NCBI RefSeq assembly: GCF_002224125.1
Contig: NZ_NCSM01000014.1
Location: 364,779 to 428,778, forward strand
Length of the DNA stretch: 64,000 nt
Source: Streptomyces sp. NBS 14/10
GTDB taxonomy: Bacteria > Actinomycetota > Actinomycetes > Streptomycetales > Streptomycetaceae
Direction: 5' to 3'
Positions within the stretch are counted from its first letter, which is position 1. Each line of letters opens with the position of its first letter. The position numbers were made by a program, and so were the translations under genes. The notes under the pieces are model-generated. The model was not told the DNA's origin. It made no database searches and was given only the letters and a program-made list of their open reading frames with translations. Positions 8,365 to 16,594 of this stretch are shown here, piece after piece.

Positions 8365-9489
8365 ATGCGTACCACCGGACTGACATCCCGCACGCTGACA
8401 GCCCTCCGCGCCAGGCGCTCCTACCCCGCGGTCACCATCACCCTGCCCACGCACCGCCGCGAGCCCTACCGCCCGGCGGACACCGTGCGGCTGCGCAATC
8501 TGATCGCCGAGGCCAAGCGCCGGCTTGAAGAGGATCCGGACGTGCCGCGCGAGGCCCGCTACGACATCAGTGGGCAGCTCGACCGCGCCATGGCCGACGT
8601 GGATCTGCGCGATGCCCTGGACTCGCTGGTGATCTCCGCGGCCAAGGGCGAATGGGAGGTGTGGGCCCTGCCGAGGACCGCACCCGAGCGCGTCGTCTTC
8701 AGCGACACCTTCCTGACCCGCAACCTCGTCGCCGCGCGCGAGCGGACCCGCCCCTACTGGGTGCTGGCCGTCTCCGTGGACCGTACGGCGCTGTGGCGCG
8801 GCAGCGACGGCAACCTGGTGGAGGAGCGGACCGCGGGCTTCCCGCTGGAGCCCGAGCCGACGCGCAACGAGGACGTCGAGCGCGAGGAGCGGGTCGGCGA
8901 TGTGCCGGGACCGTACGACGACGAGGGCACCCGCACCTATCTGCGGCAGGTCGACACCGCCCTGGACGCCCTGCTGGCCGCCGACCCGCGCCCGCTCTAC
9001 CTGGTCGGCCTCGCGCCCGCGCTGAGCCTCCTGGAGGAGGTGGGCTCGGCGGCGAAGGCGGCCGTCAGCAAGGTCGTCAAGGGCGGGCTGACCAACGGCC
9101 CCGCCCGCGCCCTCGCCGAGGCGCTGCGCCCCGCCCTGTGGGAGCAGGCGGGGCGGCACACCGACCGCGTCGTCGAGCGCATCGGGCAGGCGCAGGGGCG
9201 CCGCGCCTTCGCCGCCGGGCTCGAAGAGGTGTGGCAGGTGTGCAAGGAGGGGCGGATCGAACTGCTCGCCGTCGAGGAGAACTACCAGCGGACGGTGAGG
9301 GTCACCGGGGAGCACCTGACTCCGGTCGACCCGGAGGAGATCTCGCCCGCCGAGCTGGGCACGGCGGTGCTGGAGGACATCGTGGACGAGATCATCGAGA
9401 CCACGCTGGACAGGGGCGGGGAGGTCGCGTTCATGCCGGACGGCTGCCTGGCCGCGCACGAGCGCATAGCGGCGGTCCTGCGCTTCTGA
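8365..9489 (+). CDS. baeRF-family protein (bacterial archaeo-eukaryotic release-factor-like)
   Basis: 374 residues. The N-terminal half ('LTALRARRSYPAVTITLPTHR', 'DALDSLVISAAKGEWEVWALP', 'PYWVLAVSVDRTALWRGSDGNLVEE') and the C-terminal 'FAAGLEEVWQVCKEGRIELLAVEENYQ' and 'EVAFMPDGCLAAHERIAAVLRF' follow the eRF1-like two-domain layout of baeRF proteins. The GGQ loop of true release factors is absent. Members are proposed to act in ribosome rescue or hibernation, but no activity is established. Divergent from the sulfonate operon; no partner gene is evident. Confidence 0.72.
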   Translation: MRTTGLTSRTLTALRARRSYPAVTITLPTHRREPYRPADTVRLRNLIAEAKRRLEEDPDVPREARYDISGQLDRAMADVDLRDALDSLVISAAKGEWEVWALPRTAPERVVFSDTFLTRNLVAARERTRPYWVLAVSVDRTALWRGSDGNLVEERTAGFPLEPEPTRNEDVEREERVGDVPGPYDDEGTRTYLRQVDTALDALLAADPRPLYLVGLAPALSLLEEVGSAAKAAVSKVVKGGLTNGPARALAEALRPALWEQAGRHTDRVVERIGQAQGRRAFAAGLEEVWQVCKEGRIELLAVEENYQRTVRVTGEHLTPVDPEEISPAELGTAVLEDIVDEIIETTLDRGGEVAFMPDGCLAAHERIAAVLRF

Positions 9490-9655
9490 ACCTCTGCCAC
9501 TCCGCCCCTTCTGCTCCTTATGCCCCTGTATGTGCCGACGGATCTGACGGTGCTTCGGTCACAGAAAAGTCACAGCGGGTACGACGCGATGTTGCCTGCC
9601 GCTGCCAACGTGGCGGCCGGTCACCCCCCACCGCAAGCGACCGAGGACAGTACCC

Positions 9656-10600
9656 ATGACGGCAACCGCCCCGCGCGCGGCGCAGCAACCCCGCACTCTC
9701 CACGAGGTCAAAGGCTGGTTCCCCAGCCTGGATCAAGTGATCTTCGATCGCTTCCTGTCCCGCCAGAAACGGCTGGGACAGCGCGGCGACCTGCTGGAGA
9801 TGGGCGCCTATATGGGCAAGAGCGCCATCTTCACCGCCGGCTATCTGAGGGTGGACGAGCGCTTCACCGTATGCGACCTCTTCGACGCGCCCGCGCCCGA
9901 CGAGCGGAACGCGGCGGAGGCCCGAAAGTCGTACGCCACCCTGACCCGGGTCGCCTTCGAACAGAACTACCTGGCCTTCCACGACGAACTGCCCGACGTC
10001 GTACAGGGCCCCACCTCCCTCGTCCCGGACCACGTCGCCGCCGACAGCTGCCGCTTCGTCCACGTCGACGCCTCGCATCTGTACGAGCACGTGGCGGGCG
10101 ACATCGACGCCGCCCACACCGCGCTGGTGCCCACCGGCGTGGTGGTCCTGGACGACTTCCGCTCCGAGCACACCCCGGGCGTGGCCGCCGCCACCTGGGA
10201 GGCGGTGTTCCTGCGCGGGCTGCGGCCGGTGTGCCTGACCACCCAGAAGCTCTACGGCACATGGGGCGACCCCGAGCCGCTGCAGGAGGAACTGCTCGCG
10301 GATGAGGAGTGGCGCGCCGGGACGCATCTGAGCGTGCAGGAGATCGCCGGACAGCGGGTGCTGCGCTTCTCGGGCCGCCCGCCCAGCCCGGCCGCCCCCC
10401 GGTCCCGCTACGCCGGCGAGATCCGCGAGTCCGACACGCGCGAGTCCGACACCGCGGCCGCGCCGTCCCCGCAGGCCCCCCGGGCCGCGGGTTCTGCGGG
10501 GTCCGTGCCGCGCCGCCGGAGCCCGGTGCGCAAACTCGCGGCGGACGTCCTGCCGCCGGTCGTGACGCGCGCGATCCGCCGCAGGGGCGGCAAGCAGTAA
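9656..10600 (+). CDS. Class I SAM-dependent methyltransferase (Methyltransf_24/TylF-like)
   Basis: 314 residues. A class I methyltransferase core is visible: motif I-like 'LLEMGAYMGKSAIF', 'FTVCDLFDAP', 'CRFVHVDASHLYEHVAGDI' and 'GVVVLDDF'. The last two carry the Asp residues that in macrocin-O-methyltransferase-like enzymes bind a metal and the substrate. The C-terminal 80 residues are Pro/Arg/Ser-rich and probably disordered, with a repeated 'RESDT' pair. It begins with ATG just after a short untranslated stretch and stands alone. The substrate is unknown. Confidence 0.72.
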   Translation: MTATAPRAAQQPRTLHEVKGWFPSLDQVIFDRFLSRQKRLGQRGDLLEMGAYMGKSAIFTAGYLRVDERFTVCDLFDAPAPDERNAAEARKSYATLTRVAFEQNYLAFHDELPDVVQGPTSLVPDHVAADSCRFVHVDASHLYEHVAGDIDAAHTALVPTGVVVLDDFRSEHTPGVAAATWEAVFLRGLRPVCLTTQKLYGTWGDPEPLQEELLADEEWRAGTHLSVQEIAGQRVLRFSGRPPSPAAPRSRYAGEIRESDTRESDTAAAPSPQAPRAAGSAGSVPRRRSPVRKLAADVLPPVVTRAIRRRGGKQ

Positions 10601-10634
10601 ACGGGCTGGTTTTTGGTGGGGTGGGCGGGGCTGA

Positions 10635-11462
10635 TCAGGCCCCGTCCACCCGATGGCTTCGGCCGGGCCGGCGCAGGGCCGGGTGGTCCGCGACGACGGT
10701 GCACGAGCCGGGCGCGATCTCGGTGTACCCCGCGTCACGCACCACCGGCAGACCGCCGTCGGCGACCAGCCGGGCCCAGCGGTCCGCCGACGGGGTGCGC
10801 ACCGACAGCGGGAAGCCCGCCGAGCGCCAGACCGCGCGCGCGGCGTCGTCCAGCTCCCACCAGGCGAGCTGCGCGCCGTGCCCGGCCTGCGCCATCGCCT
10901 TGCCCGCCGACATGGTGATCTCCGGATTCAGCCACAGCACCGGCTCGGCCAGGTCGGGCGCGGACGGCGGCTCGGGGTCGTCCAGGTCGGTGCCCGAGAC
11001 CTGCAGCTTGGCGAGGTCCTTCGGCCAGCCGTCGAGCGGCACCGGAGGGAACACCCGCACCTCCGCCGCCGGCGGACCGCCGTCCACGGCCGCCCGGCCG
11101 CCGAGCGTGATCCCCGGCAGCCCCTCGGCCCGCCGCCACTCCGCGCCCCGCGCCCGCCGCACGACCTTGCGGATCCGGGCGTCCTGCCAGCTCCGTACGG
11201 CCTCGGCCCACTCGCCGCCCGGCGCCGTCGCCCGCTCGTCCGACAGCAGAACGAGCACGGCGCGCGCCGCCGTCTCCAGGGCGTCCGTACGGGCGGGCGG
11301 AGTGGCCTTCTCGATGCGCACCACCAAGGGCAGCACAAACTGCGGCGCGGCGTCCCGGTCGGTCGTGCGGACGGGGTCGTCGGAGCTGTCGTAGCTGGTG
11401 GGGGCGTCTGGACGGGTATCGGAGCTGGTCACGCGCCCCAGTGTGCCACCCGCGCCATCCAT
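10635..11462 (-). CDS. Peptidyl-tRNA hydrolase II-like protein
   Basis: 275 residues. The C-terminal part carries the PTH2 signature 'ITMSAGKAMAQAGHGAQLAWW', close to the 'MGKGKxAAQCxHA' motif of archaeal and eukaryotic Pth2, then 'WRSAGFPLSVRTPS' and 'VRDAGYTEIAPGSCTVVA'. Pth2 releases peptides from prematurely dropped peptidyl-tRNA. The N-terminal 150 residues form an actinobacterial extension without a clear family. The start could also be a GTG at 11432, since the first ten residues are poorly informative. No operon partners. Confidence 0.78.
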   Translation of the reverse strand: MDGAGGTLGRVTSSDTRPDAPTSYDSSDDPVRTTDRDAAPQFVLPLVVRIEKATPPARTDALETAARAVLVLLSDERATAPGGEWAEAVRSWQDARIRKVVRRARGAEWRRAEGLPGITLGGRAAVDGGPPAAEVRVFPPVPLDGWPKDLAKLQVSGTDLDDPEPPSAPDLAEPVLWLNPEITMSAGKAMAQAGHGAQLAWWELDDAARAVWRSAGFPLSVRTPSADRWARLVADGGLPVVRDAGYTEIAPGSCTVVADHPALRRPGRSHRVDGA

Positions 11463-11479
11463 GCCCCCGGAACGGCCTT

Positions 11480-11505
11480 ACGACCTGGGGTGCGATAGGG
11501 ATCGG
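11480..11505 (+). repeat. Left arm of 26-bp perfect inverted repeat
   Basis: This arm is exactly reverse-complementary to 11657-11682, with 151 bases between them. The inner side holds a separate 14-bp palindrome ('ggcgtcgcgacgcc', 11504-11517). There is no transposase or open frame of note inside. The two arms could pair into a long stem upstream of the ABC gene at 11705. Confidence 0.75.
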
Positions 11506-11656
11506 CGTCGCGACGCCCGGCACGGCCGCTCGCGGCGTTGCCGAAACGTCCTAGTAGCTCCTTCCCCAAGCTCTCGGCTTCGCTCGAGCAGGGGATACCC
11601 CATCCGAGGACCTTCCGGCGCCTTGCGATCGACCGCACCGGACGCCGCTCCTTCTC

Positions 11657-11682
11657 CCGATCCCTATCGCACCCCAGGTCGT
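11657..11682 (-). repeat. Right arm of 26-bp perfect inverted repeat
   Basis: Exact reverse complement of 11480-11505. It ends 22 bases before the ATG of the fused ABC transporter gene, so a stem formed with the left arm would place a strong structure in the 5' leader of that gene. The interval between the arms includes 'ctctcggcttcgctcgagcag', part of a hairpin sequence that recurs widely in Streptomyces genomes. Confidence 0.75.
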
Positions 11683-11704
11683 TAACCGCATAGGGTCAAC
11701 GGTT

Positions 11705-13387
11705 ATGAGACTGCGTGGAGTTGGCCGACGCTACGGTCTGCGAGGGGCATGGGTGCTGCGCGGCGTCGACCTGGAGGTGCGGCCGGGCTCGCTGATCCGG
11801 GTGACGGGGAGCAACGGCAGCGGCAAGTCCACCCTCCTGCGGCTCTTCGCCGGCATCGACGCCCCCACCACCGGCCGGATCACCGCCCGGCCGCGCACCG
11901 CGTACGTCCCCGAGCGCTTCCCCGCGGACCTCCCCTTCACCGCCCTCGGCTACCTCACCCACCTGGGCCGCGTCCACGGCCTCGGCCGCGCCGCGGCGGC
12001 GCACGGCGCCGAGGAGTGGCTGGAACGCTTCGGCGCGGCCGGACACGCCCACACCCCACTTTCCGAGCTGTCCAAGGGCACCAGCCAAAAGGTCGCCGTC
12101 GCCCAGGCCCTCCTGGCCGCCCCCGACCTCCTCGTCCTGGACGAGGCATGGACCGGCCTCGACCAAGCCGCCCGCGCCACCCTCGACGAGGCGGTCACCT
12201 CCCGCGTCGCCGCGGGCGCCACGGTCATCTACGTCGACCACGACCCCCGCCGCCTGGCCTCCTCCGCCGACGAGATCTTCCACATCACGGACACCCGGCT
12301 GGTACGGGCGCCGGCCACGCCTACTGCGCCGCTTGCGCCGGTCACGCCCGGTGCCGAGGCGCGCGTGTGCGTGGAGGCCGAGGGGGTGCCCGGGGCTTCG
12401 GTTCCGGAGGGGTTGCCGGGGGCCCCGGTCGGGGAGCGGGGGCTGGGCGGTGGAGCCCCCGTCGTACGGCTGACGGTGGCCGCCGACCACTCCGACGCGC
12501 TGCTGCACGCGCTCCTCACCACCCGTCCGCCGTGGCACATCCGCGCCGTGACGCCCGTGACGCCCGTAACGGCCGACGAGCAGCGGGGCGCGGGGCACGC
12601 TGCGCCGGCCGGGGGCGAGGCGGGTGGCGGCGCGCCCGTACCGGGGCCGGCCACCGTCGGGGCGGGGGGCCGAGGGCCCGTGCCGTGGGCGGCCGGGGCC
12701 GGGGCGAGCGGTCGCGCGTTGCCCGCGCTGCTGCGCTATCAGGCCGCGTTGCTGGCGCGCTCGCAGCGTTGGGTGCCGCCGGTTGTTCTCTACGGCGCGT
12801 TCATGGCCATCGGCGTGATGGCGGGGCAGCCGATCCTCGACTCCTTCGGGTACGCCGCGGCCGCCCTGCTGCCCATCGCGGCGTGGCTGGTGCGCGTATG
12901 CGTCAACAATGAGCCGACCGCCGCGCGCAACTGCGCCGCCGCGGCGGCCGGGCCCGCCCGGGTGCATCTCAGCTCCGTGGTCACCGGGCTCGCCGCCGCG
13001 GCCGGGCTCGGGGTCGTGGGGGCGTTGTTCGTCGCGTTGATCAGCGATCCGAAGACCTCCGACCAGCGGATCGACGTCTCACGCTGGGACGCGACGGCCG
13101 CCGGGCTGCTCGCGGCTCTCACCTGCGCTCTGCTGGGCGCGGCGATCGGCGCGCTGTTCAGCCGTCCGCTGCTGCGCAGCACCGGCTGGGGCATCCAGGC
13201 CACCGCGGTCGCCTCGCTGCTGGTGCTGGTGGTCTCGGTGTCCCCCGCGAACGCGGCCGTGACCGGCCTGGTCAGCGGCTCGCAGAACGGCACCGTGACG
13301 CTGCCCCTGCTGCCGCTCGCCATGACCGCCGCGGCCGCCGCGGGGGCGACCGCGCTGGCCTGCGTGCTCAGCTCACGGCGGTCCTGA
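11705..13387 (+). CDS. Fused ABC transporter: ATPase domain plus C-terminal membrane domain
   Basis: 560 residues. Residues 1-200 are a complete ABC ATPase: Walker A 'GSNGSGKSTLL' (about 35-45), signature 'LSKGTSQK', Walker B 'LLVLDEAW' and switch 'VDHDP'. A 130-residue low-complexity linker rich in Gly, Pro, Ala and Val follows, then a hydrophobic domain (about residues 340-560) with around six membrane segments. ATPase and permease are thus in one chain with the ATPase first, the reverse of common exporters. Substrate unknown. The long inverted repeat at 11480-11682 lies just upstream. Confidence 0.75.
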   Translation: MRLRGVGRRYGLRGAWVLRGVDLEVRPGSLIRVTGSNGSGKSTLLRLFAGIDAPTTGRITARPRTAYVPERFPADLPFTALGYLTHLGRVHGLGRAAAAHGAEEWLERFGAAGHAHTPLSELSKGTSQKVAVAQALLAAPDLLVLDEAWTGLDQAARATLDEAVTSRVAAGATVIYVDHDPRRLASSADEIFHITDTRLVRAPATPTAPLAPVTPGAEARVCVEAEGVPGASVPEGLPGAPVGERGLGGGAPVVRLTVAADHSDALLHALLTTRPPWHIRAVTPVTPVTADEQRGAGHAAPAGGEAGGGAPVPGPATVGAGGRGPVPWAAGAGASGRALPALLRYQAALLARSQRWVPPVVLYGAFMAIGVMAGQPILDSFGYAAAALLPIAAWLVRVCVNNEPTAARNCAAAAAGPARVHLSSVVTGLAAAAGLGVVGALFVALISDPKTSDQRIDVSRWDATAAGLLAALTCALLGAAIGALFSRPLLRSTGWGIQATAVASLLVLVVSVSPANAAVTGLVSGSQNGTVTLPLLPLAMTAAAAAGATALACVLSSRRS

Positions 13388-13410
13388 GGCCCCGGCGTAG
13401 GGTCGGGCGC

Positions 13411-13617
13411 ATGGATGACGACCGTACGGACGACCCCACGCCGGGTTACTGCGAGCCCGTGGGCGGCCCGCGCCCGCACGGTGACGACGTCGGCCCGCCG
13501 TACGCGGACTGCGTGCTGTGCGGCGAGCCGACCGAGCACCCCGCGTCGCGGCCCGGGGCCACGCTGTGCCCCGTCTGCGAGTGGCAGGAGGCCCAGCGCA
13601 CGGCCTGCTCCGGCTGA
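13411..13617 (+). CDS. Small CxxC...CxxC zinc-ribbon-like protein
   Basis: 68 residues, acidic and Pro-rich at the N-terminus, with 'CVLCGEPTEH' and 'CPVCEWQE', two CxxC pairs spaced as in a zinc ribbon. It starts with ATG 23 bases after the ABC gene's stop and may share its transcript. No family with a known role is recognised. The codon pattern is typical of the genome, so it is probably a real gene. Confidence 0.6.
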   Translation: MDDDRTDDPTPGYCEPVGGPRPHGDDVGPPYADCVLCGEPTEHPASRPGATLCPVCEWQEAQRTACSG

Positions 13618-13625
13618 ACGCCGCA

Positions 13626-13667
13626 GCAGGCCGTGGCCTCAGGTCGTGGTCTCAGGCCGTGGCCTGC
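13626..13667. terminator. Bidirectional terminator-like repeat hairpin
   Basis: It sits between two convergent genes. Arms gcaggcc (13626-13632) and ggcctgc (13661-13667) enclose three 13-base direct repeats of the type 'ccgtggcctcagg'. Stem and repeat fit a bidirectional terminator; no U-tract is seen, as is usual in Streptomyces. Confidence 0.5.
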
Positions 13668-13671
13668 GGAC

Positions 13672-15066
13672 TCAGTGGCGCCAGGGCCCCGTCACCGCGA
13701 AGGTCGTGCCCGGGGTGTAGCAGTTCACGTACATCGTGCGCCGGTCCGGTGCGAAGGTCACCCCCGCGAACTCACCCCACTCCGGCTTCTCCGGGGTGCC
13801 GATGTTCTGGCGTCCGCGCGCCATCGGATAGACCTCCCCGCGTCTGCTTAGCCCGAAGACGTGCTGCGCGCCGTTGCCGTCCTCGCAGACCATCAGGCCG
13901 CCGCTGGGCGCGAGCGTGATGTTGTCGGGTGACTCGCCGGGCAGCTGCACGTCCGTGCTCGGGCCGAAGACGATCACGAGGGTGAGGCGGCTCTGCTGCG
14001 GGTCGTACCGCCAGATCTGTCCGTAGTGGTCGGCGGCCGAGCCGTCCGCGCTCTTGGCGAAGCTGGAGACGAAATAGACGGACGAGCCGCCCCAGTAGCA
14101 GCCCTCCAGCTTCTGTGCGTGGGTGATGCCCTTGGGGCCGAAGTCCTGGAGCCGGACGGGGGTCTGTCTGGCGAGCGGGTCGGGGACGGGCACCCACTCG
14201 ATGTCGTGGAAGGACGTGCCGGTCTCCTGGACGGCCGACAGGTCCCGTACGCCGGGCACGCGCATCGCGTACAGCTCGCCGCCCGCGCGCAGCGACCCCG
14301 TACCGCCGAGCGGCTTGTGCGGCAGGAAGCGGTAGAAGAGGCCGAAGGGCTTCTCGAAGGCGTCCTCGGTCTCGTAGACGACTCCGCTGCGCGGGTCGAT
14401 CGCGATGGCCTCGTGCTGGAAGCGGCCCATGGCGGTCAGCGGTACGGCGCCGGTGCGGCGCGGGTCGTACGGGTCGACTTCGAAGATGAAGCCGTGGTCT
14501 TTGGTGTAGCCGTTGGTGCCGGCCTTGTCCTCGGTCTCCTCGCAGGTCAGCCAGGTGTTCCAGGGGGTGGGGCCGCCCGCGCAGTTGACGGCGGTGCCGG
14601 CGATGGCGACGTGTTCGGCGAGGACGCGGTTGCCCGCGTCGAGTTCGAGGGCCGTGCAGCCGCCCATGCCCATGGGGTCGTAGGTGAGGCCCTGGACGGC
14701 GGGGACGCGGATCGCGGCGGTGGGGCGGTTCTCGTGGTTGCGGACCAGGTGGGTACGGGCCCGGGCGCCGGCCCGGCCGGGGAAGGCGGCCATGCCGTCG
14801 TGGTTGCTGGGGACCTTGCCCTCGCCGGAGCGCAGCTCGTCGCCCTCGCGGGACAGCACCCGGTAGCGGAAGCCCTCGGGGAGGTCGAGCAGGCCGTCGG
14901 GGTCGGGGACGAGCGGGCCGTAGCCGCCGGAGCCGGCCGCGGCCTCCGGGCCGGGCTCGGCGGCCGCGGCCGTACCGGCGAAGAGTTCGGAGATGTTGCC
15001 TGCGAAAGCGATGGCGGCACCGGCCGCACCACTGCGGGCCAGGACCTGACGTCGCGTTACTGACAT
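13672..15066 (-). CDS. PhoX-family (DUF839) secreted phosphatase, Tat substrate
   Basis: 464 residues from the ATG at 15066. The N-terminus 'SVTRRQVLARSGAAGAAIAFAG' is a Tat signal with twin Arg and ends near 'AAAAEPG'. The mature part has the PhoX/DUF839 pattern: 'YRVLSREGDELRSGEGKVPSNHDGMAAF', 'LVRNHENRP', 'NCAGGPTPWNTWLTCEET', 'GFIFEVDPYDP', 'LEGCYWGGSSVYFVSS' and 'NITLAPSGGLMVCEDGNG'. PhoX enzymes are calcium/iron phosphatases that free phosphate from organic esters outside the cell. A Pho-box was not identified upstream. Convergent with the zinc-ribbon gene. Confidence 0.87.
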   Translation of the reverse strand: MSVTRRQVLARSGAAGAAIAFAGNISELFAGTAAAAEPGPEAAAGSGGYGPLVPDPDGLLDLPEGFRYRVLSREGDELRSGEGKVPSNHDGMAAFPGRAGARARTHLVRNHENRPTAAIRVPAVQGLTYDPMGMGGCTALELDAGNRVLAEHVAIAGTAVNCAGGPTPWNTWLTCEETEDKAGTNGYTKDHGFIFEVDPYDPRRTGAVPLTAMGRFQHEAIAIDPRSGVVYETEDAFEKPFGLFYRFLPHKPLGGTGSLRAGGELYAMRVPGVRDLSAVQETGTSFHDIEWVPVPDPLARQTPVRLQDFGPKGITHAQKLEGCYWGGSSVYFVSSFAKSADGSAADHYGQIWRYDPQQSRLTLVIVFGPSTDVQLPGESPDNITLAPSGGLMVCEDGNGAQHVFGLSRRGEVYPMARGRQNIGTPEKPEWGEFAGVTFAPDRRTMYVNCYTPGTTFAVTGPWRH

Positions 15067-15190
15067 GCGGTAACTCCCTGTTGGCGGACAGGAAATGTGA
15101 CCGCACGTGTGTATCACGCGAATTCGCGCGCGGGAACCATCCGATCAACGGCCTGGCGGCGCGTCGCGCTCCCTTCTTCAGGGCTCGGTT

Positions 15191-15220
15191 CTCCCCCAGC
15201 TACCGCTGGGAGGTGCCCCC
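15191..15220 (+). repeat. Dispersed hairpin repeat, module A copy 1
   Basis: The 30 bases include 'cccagctaccgctggg', a 6-base stem with a tight loop, flanked by C runs. They are the exact reverse complement of 28085-28114. This sequence type recurs in intergenic DNA of Streptomyces genomes and may act as a terminator or REP-like element. Confidence 0.75.
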
Positions 15221-15268
15221 GGGGGGCGCTACAGCCCCTGTCGACGGTCGACCGTGCTCGCCCCTCCG

Positions 15269-15290
15269 CGCGGCGGAGCCGCATATCGAT
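15269..15290 (+). repeat. Dispersed repeat, module B copy 1
   Basis: 22 bases containing 'cggcggagccgcatatcgat', the exact reverse complement of 28186-28207. It contains an internal 'gcggc..gccgc' stem. The relative order of modules A and B differs at the two places, so they look like separate elements rather than one duplicated block. Confidence 0.7.
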
Positions 15291-15369
15291 TGCAGTCTCA
15301 GGGCCTCCGCGCGCTCTCCCTTTCACGGTGACATCAGCGCCTCCGGCGCGGGCGGCCGCGCCCCTCGGC

Positions 15370-16527
15370 TCACTCGCCAGGGGTCGAGGCGGCCAGCCGC
15401 TTCCCGTCCCGCGCCAGCGCCGTGAGTCGCGAGATCGCCCGGAAGTACTTCTTCCGGTAGCCGCCCTGCAACATCTCCTCGCTGAAGAGACGGTCGAACG
15501 GCACCCCGGACGCCAGCACCGGCACCTCGCGGTCGTACAGCCGGTCCGCGAGCACCACAAGACGCAGCGCGGTCGACTGGTCGGGCACCGGCCCGACCCC
15601 GGTCAGGCACACCGCCTCGATTCCGTCGCACATCGCGCCGTAGCGGCTCGGGTGGACCCGGGACAGGTGCTCGAGGAGGGTGGGGAAGTCGTCGAGCGAG
15701 GCGCCGGGCGTGTGGTGCGCGGCGCGGGTGACGGTCTCGTCCGAGTACGGGGCGGGGGCTTCCGGCAGGCCGCGGTGGCGGTAGTCCTCGCCGTCGATGC
15801 GCAGCGGCCGGAAGCGGGCGGACAGGCCCTGGATCTCGCGCAGGAAGTCGGCCGCGGCGAACCGGCCTTCGCCGAGCTTGCCGGGGAGGGTGTTGGAGGT
15901 GGCGGCCAGCGCCACGCCCGCGTCGACGAGCTTGCCGAGCAGCGTGGAGACCAGCACCGTGTCGCCGGGGTCGTCCAGTTCGAACTCGTCGATGCACAGC
16001 AGCCGGTGGCCGCTGAGGGTCTGGACGGTCTGCTGGAAGCCGAGGGCGCCGACCAGGTTGGTCAGCTCGACGAAGGTGCCGAACGCCTTCCGCTCGGGCG
16101 GGGCCGCGGTGGCGTGCCAGAGGGAGGCCAGCAGATGGGTCTTGCCGACGCCGTAGCCGCCGTCCAGATACATTCCGCGCGGGCCGCGCGGCGCGGCGGG
16201 CCTGGTCTCCCGGCGGAACCAGCTCTTGCGAGCGCGGCCGTCCGCCGCCCCGCCGCCGTCGCTGACGGAGGTGGCGAAGGCCGCCAGCTCCTTCACGGCG
16301 GTGGCCTGGCTGGGCTGTCCCGGGTCGGGGATGTAGTTGTCGAAGCTCACCGTCGAGAAGCGCGGCGGCGGCACCATCTCCGCCACCAGACGCTCGGCGG
16401 GGACGTGCGGCGTACGGGAGGCGAGGGCGGCGGGAGTCTGCTCGGCTGCAGGAGCCTGCTCGGCTGCAGGAGTCTGCTCGGCTATCGGACCCGCGGGCCT
16501 GTCGGACGTGGTGGTTCGCGATGACAC
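15370..16527 (-). CDS. zapE: AFG1/ZapE-family cell-division ATPase
   Basis: 385 residues. 'PPPRFSTVSFDNYIP' precedes Walker A 'LDGGYGVGKTHLLASLWH', then 'FVELTNLVGALGF', Walker B 'LLCIDEFELDDPGDT', 'ALAATSNTLPGKLGEGRF' and the C-terminal 'YDREVPVLASGVPFDRLF'. ZapE/AFG1 proteins are P-loop ATPases that in E. coli bind the Z-ring. The N-terminal 40 residues are an unusual extension made partly of a three-fold hexapeptide repeat of the type PAAEQT (DNA repeat at 16435-16488). The start at 16527 takes in that extension; a later start is possible. Confidence 0.87.
   Translation of the reverse strand: MSSRTTTSDRPAGPIAEQTPAAEQAPAAEQTPAALASRTPHVPAERLVAEMVPPPRFSTVSFDNYIPDPGQPSQATAVKELAAFATSVSDGGGAADGRARKSWFRRETRPAAPRGPRGMYLDGGYGVGKTHLLASLWHATAAPPERKAFGTFVELTNLVGALGFQQTVQTLSGHRLLCIDEFELDDPGDTVLVSTLLGKLVDAGVALAATSNTLPGKLGEGRFAAADFLREIQGLSARFRPLRIDGEDYRHRGLPEAPAPYSDETVTRAAHHTPGASLDDFPTLLEHLSRVHPSRYGAMCDGIEAVCLTGVGPVPDQSTALRLVVLADRLYDREVPVLASGVPFDRLFSEEMLQGGYRKKYFRAISRLTALARDGKRLAASTPGE
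16435..16488. repeat. 18-bp tandem repeat x3 inside zapE 5' end
   Basis: Three units of the type 'agtctgctcggctgcagg' (16435-16452, 16453-16470 and a diverged 16471-16488). Read on the minus strand they give PAAEQ-type hexapeptides in the N-terminal extension of the ZapE-like ATPase. Copy number may vary between strains by slippage. Confidence 0.7.
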
Positions 16528-16594
16528 AAACTCCGAGCGTAGTCCCTTCGGGGGAGGTCACCGCCGGATAGGGAGGCATGTCACACTGCCGCCT

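Larger units (their letters stand above)
15067..15369. other. Gene-free stretch carrying two dispersed Streptomyces repeat modules
   Basis: 303 bases between the PhoX gene start and the end of zapE. No coding frame is credible. It holds a 30-base hairpin module (15191-15220) and a 22-base module (15269-15290), both of which recur in inverted orientation near 28.1 kb. The phoX promoter should lie at its left end. Confidence 0.6.

Noticed and set aside
11480..11682. Insertion sequence bounded by inverted repeats
   Set aside because: The 203-bp interval has no transposase frame and I see no clear target-site duplication; at most a non-autonomous element or a structured leader.
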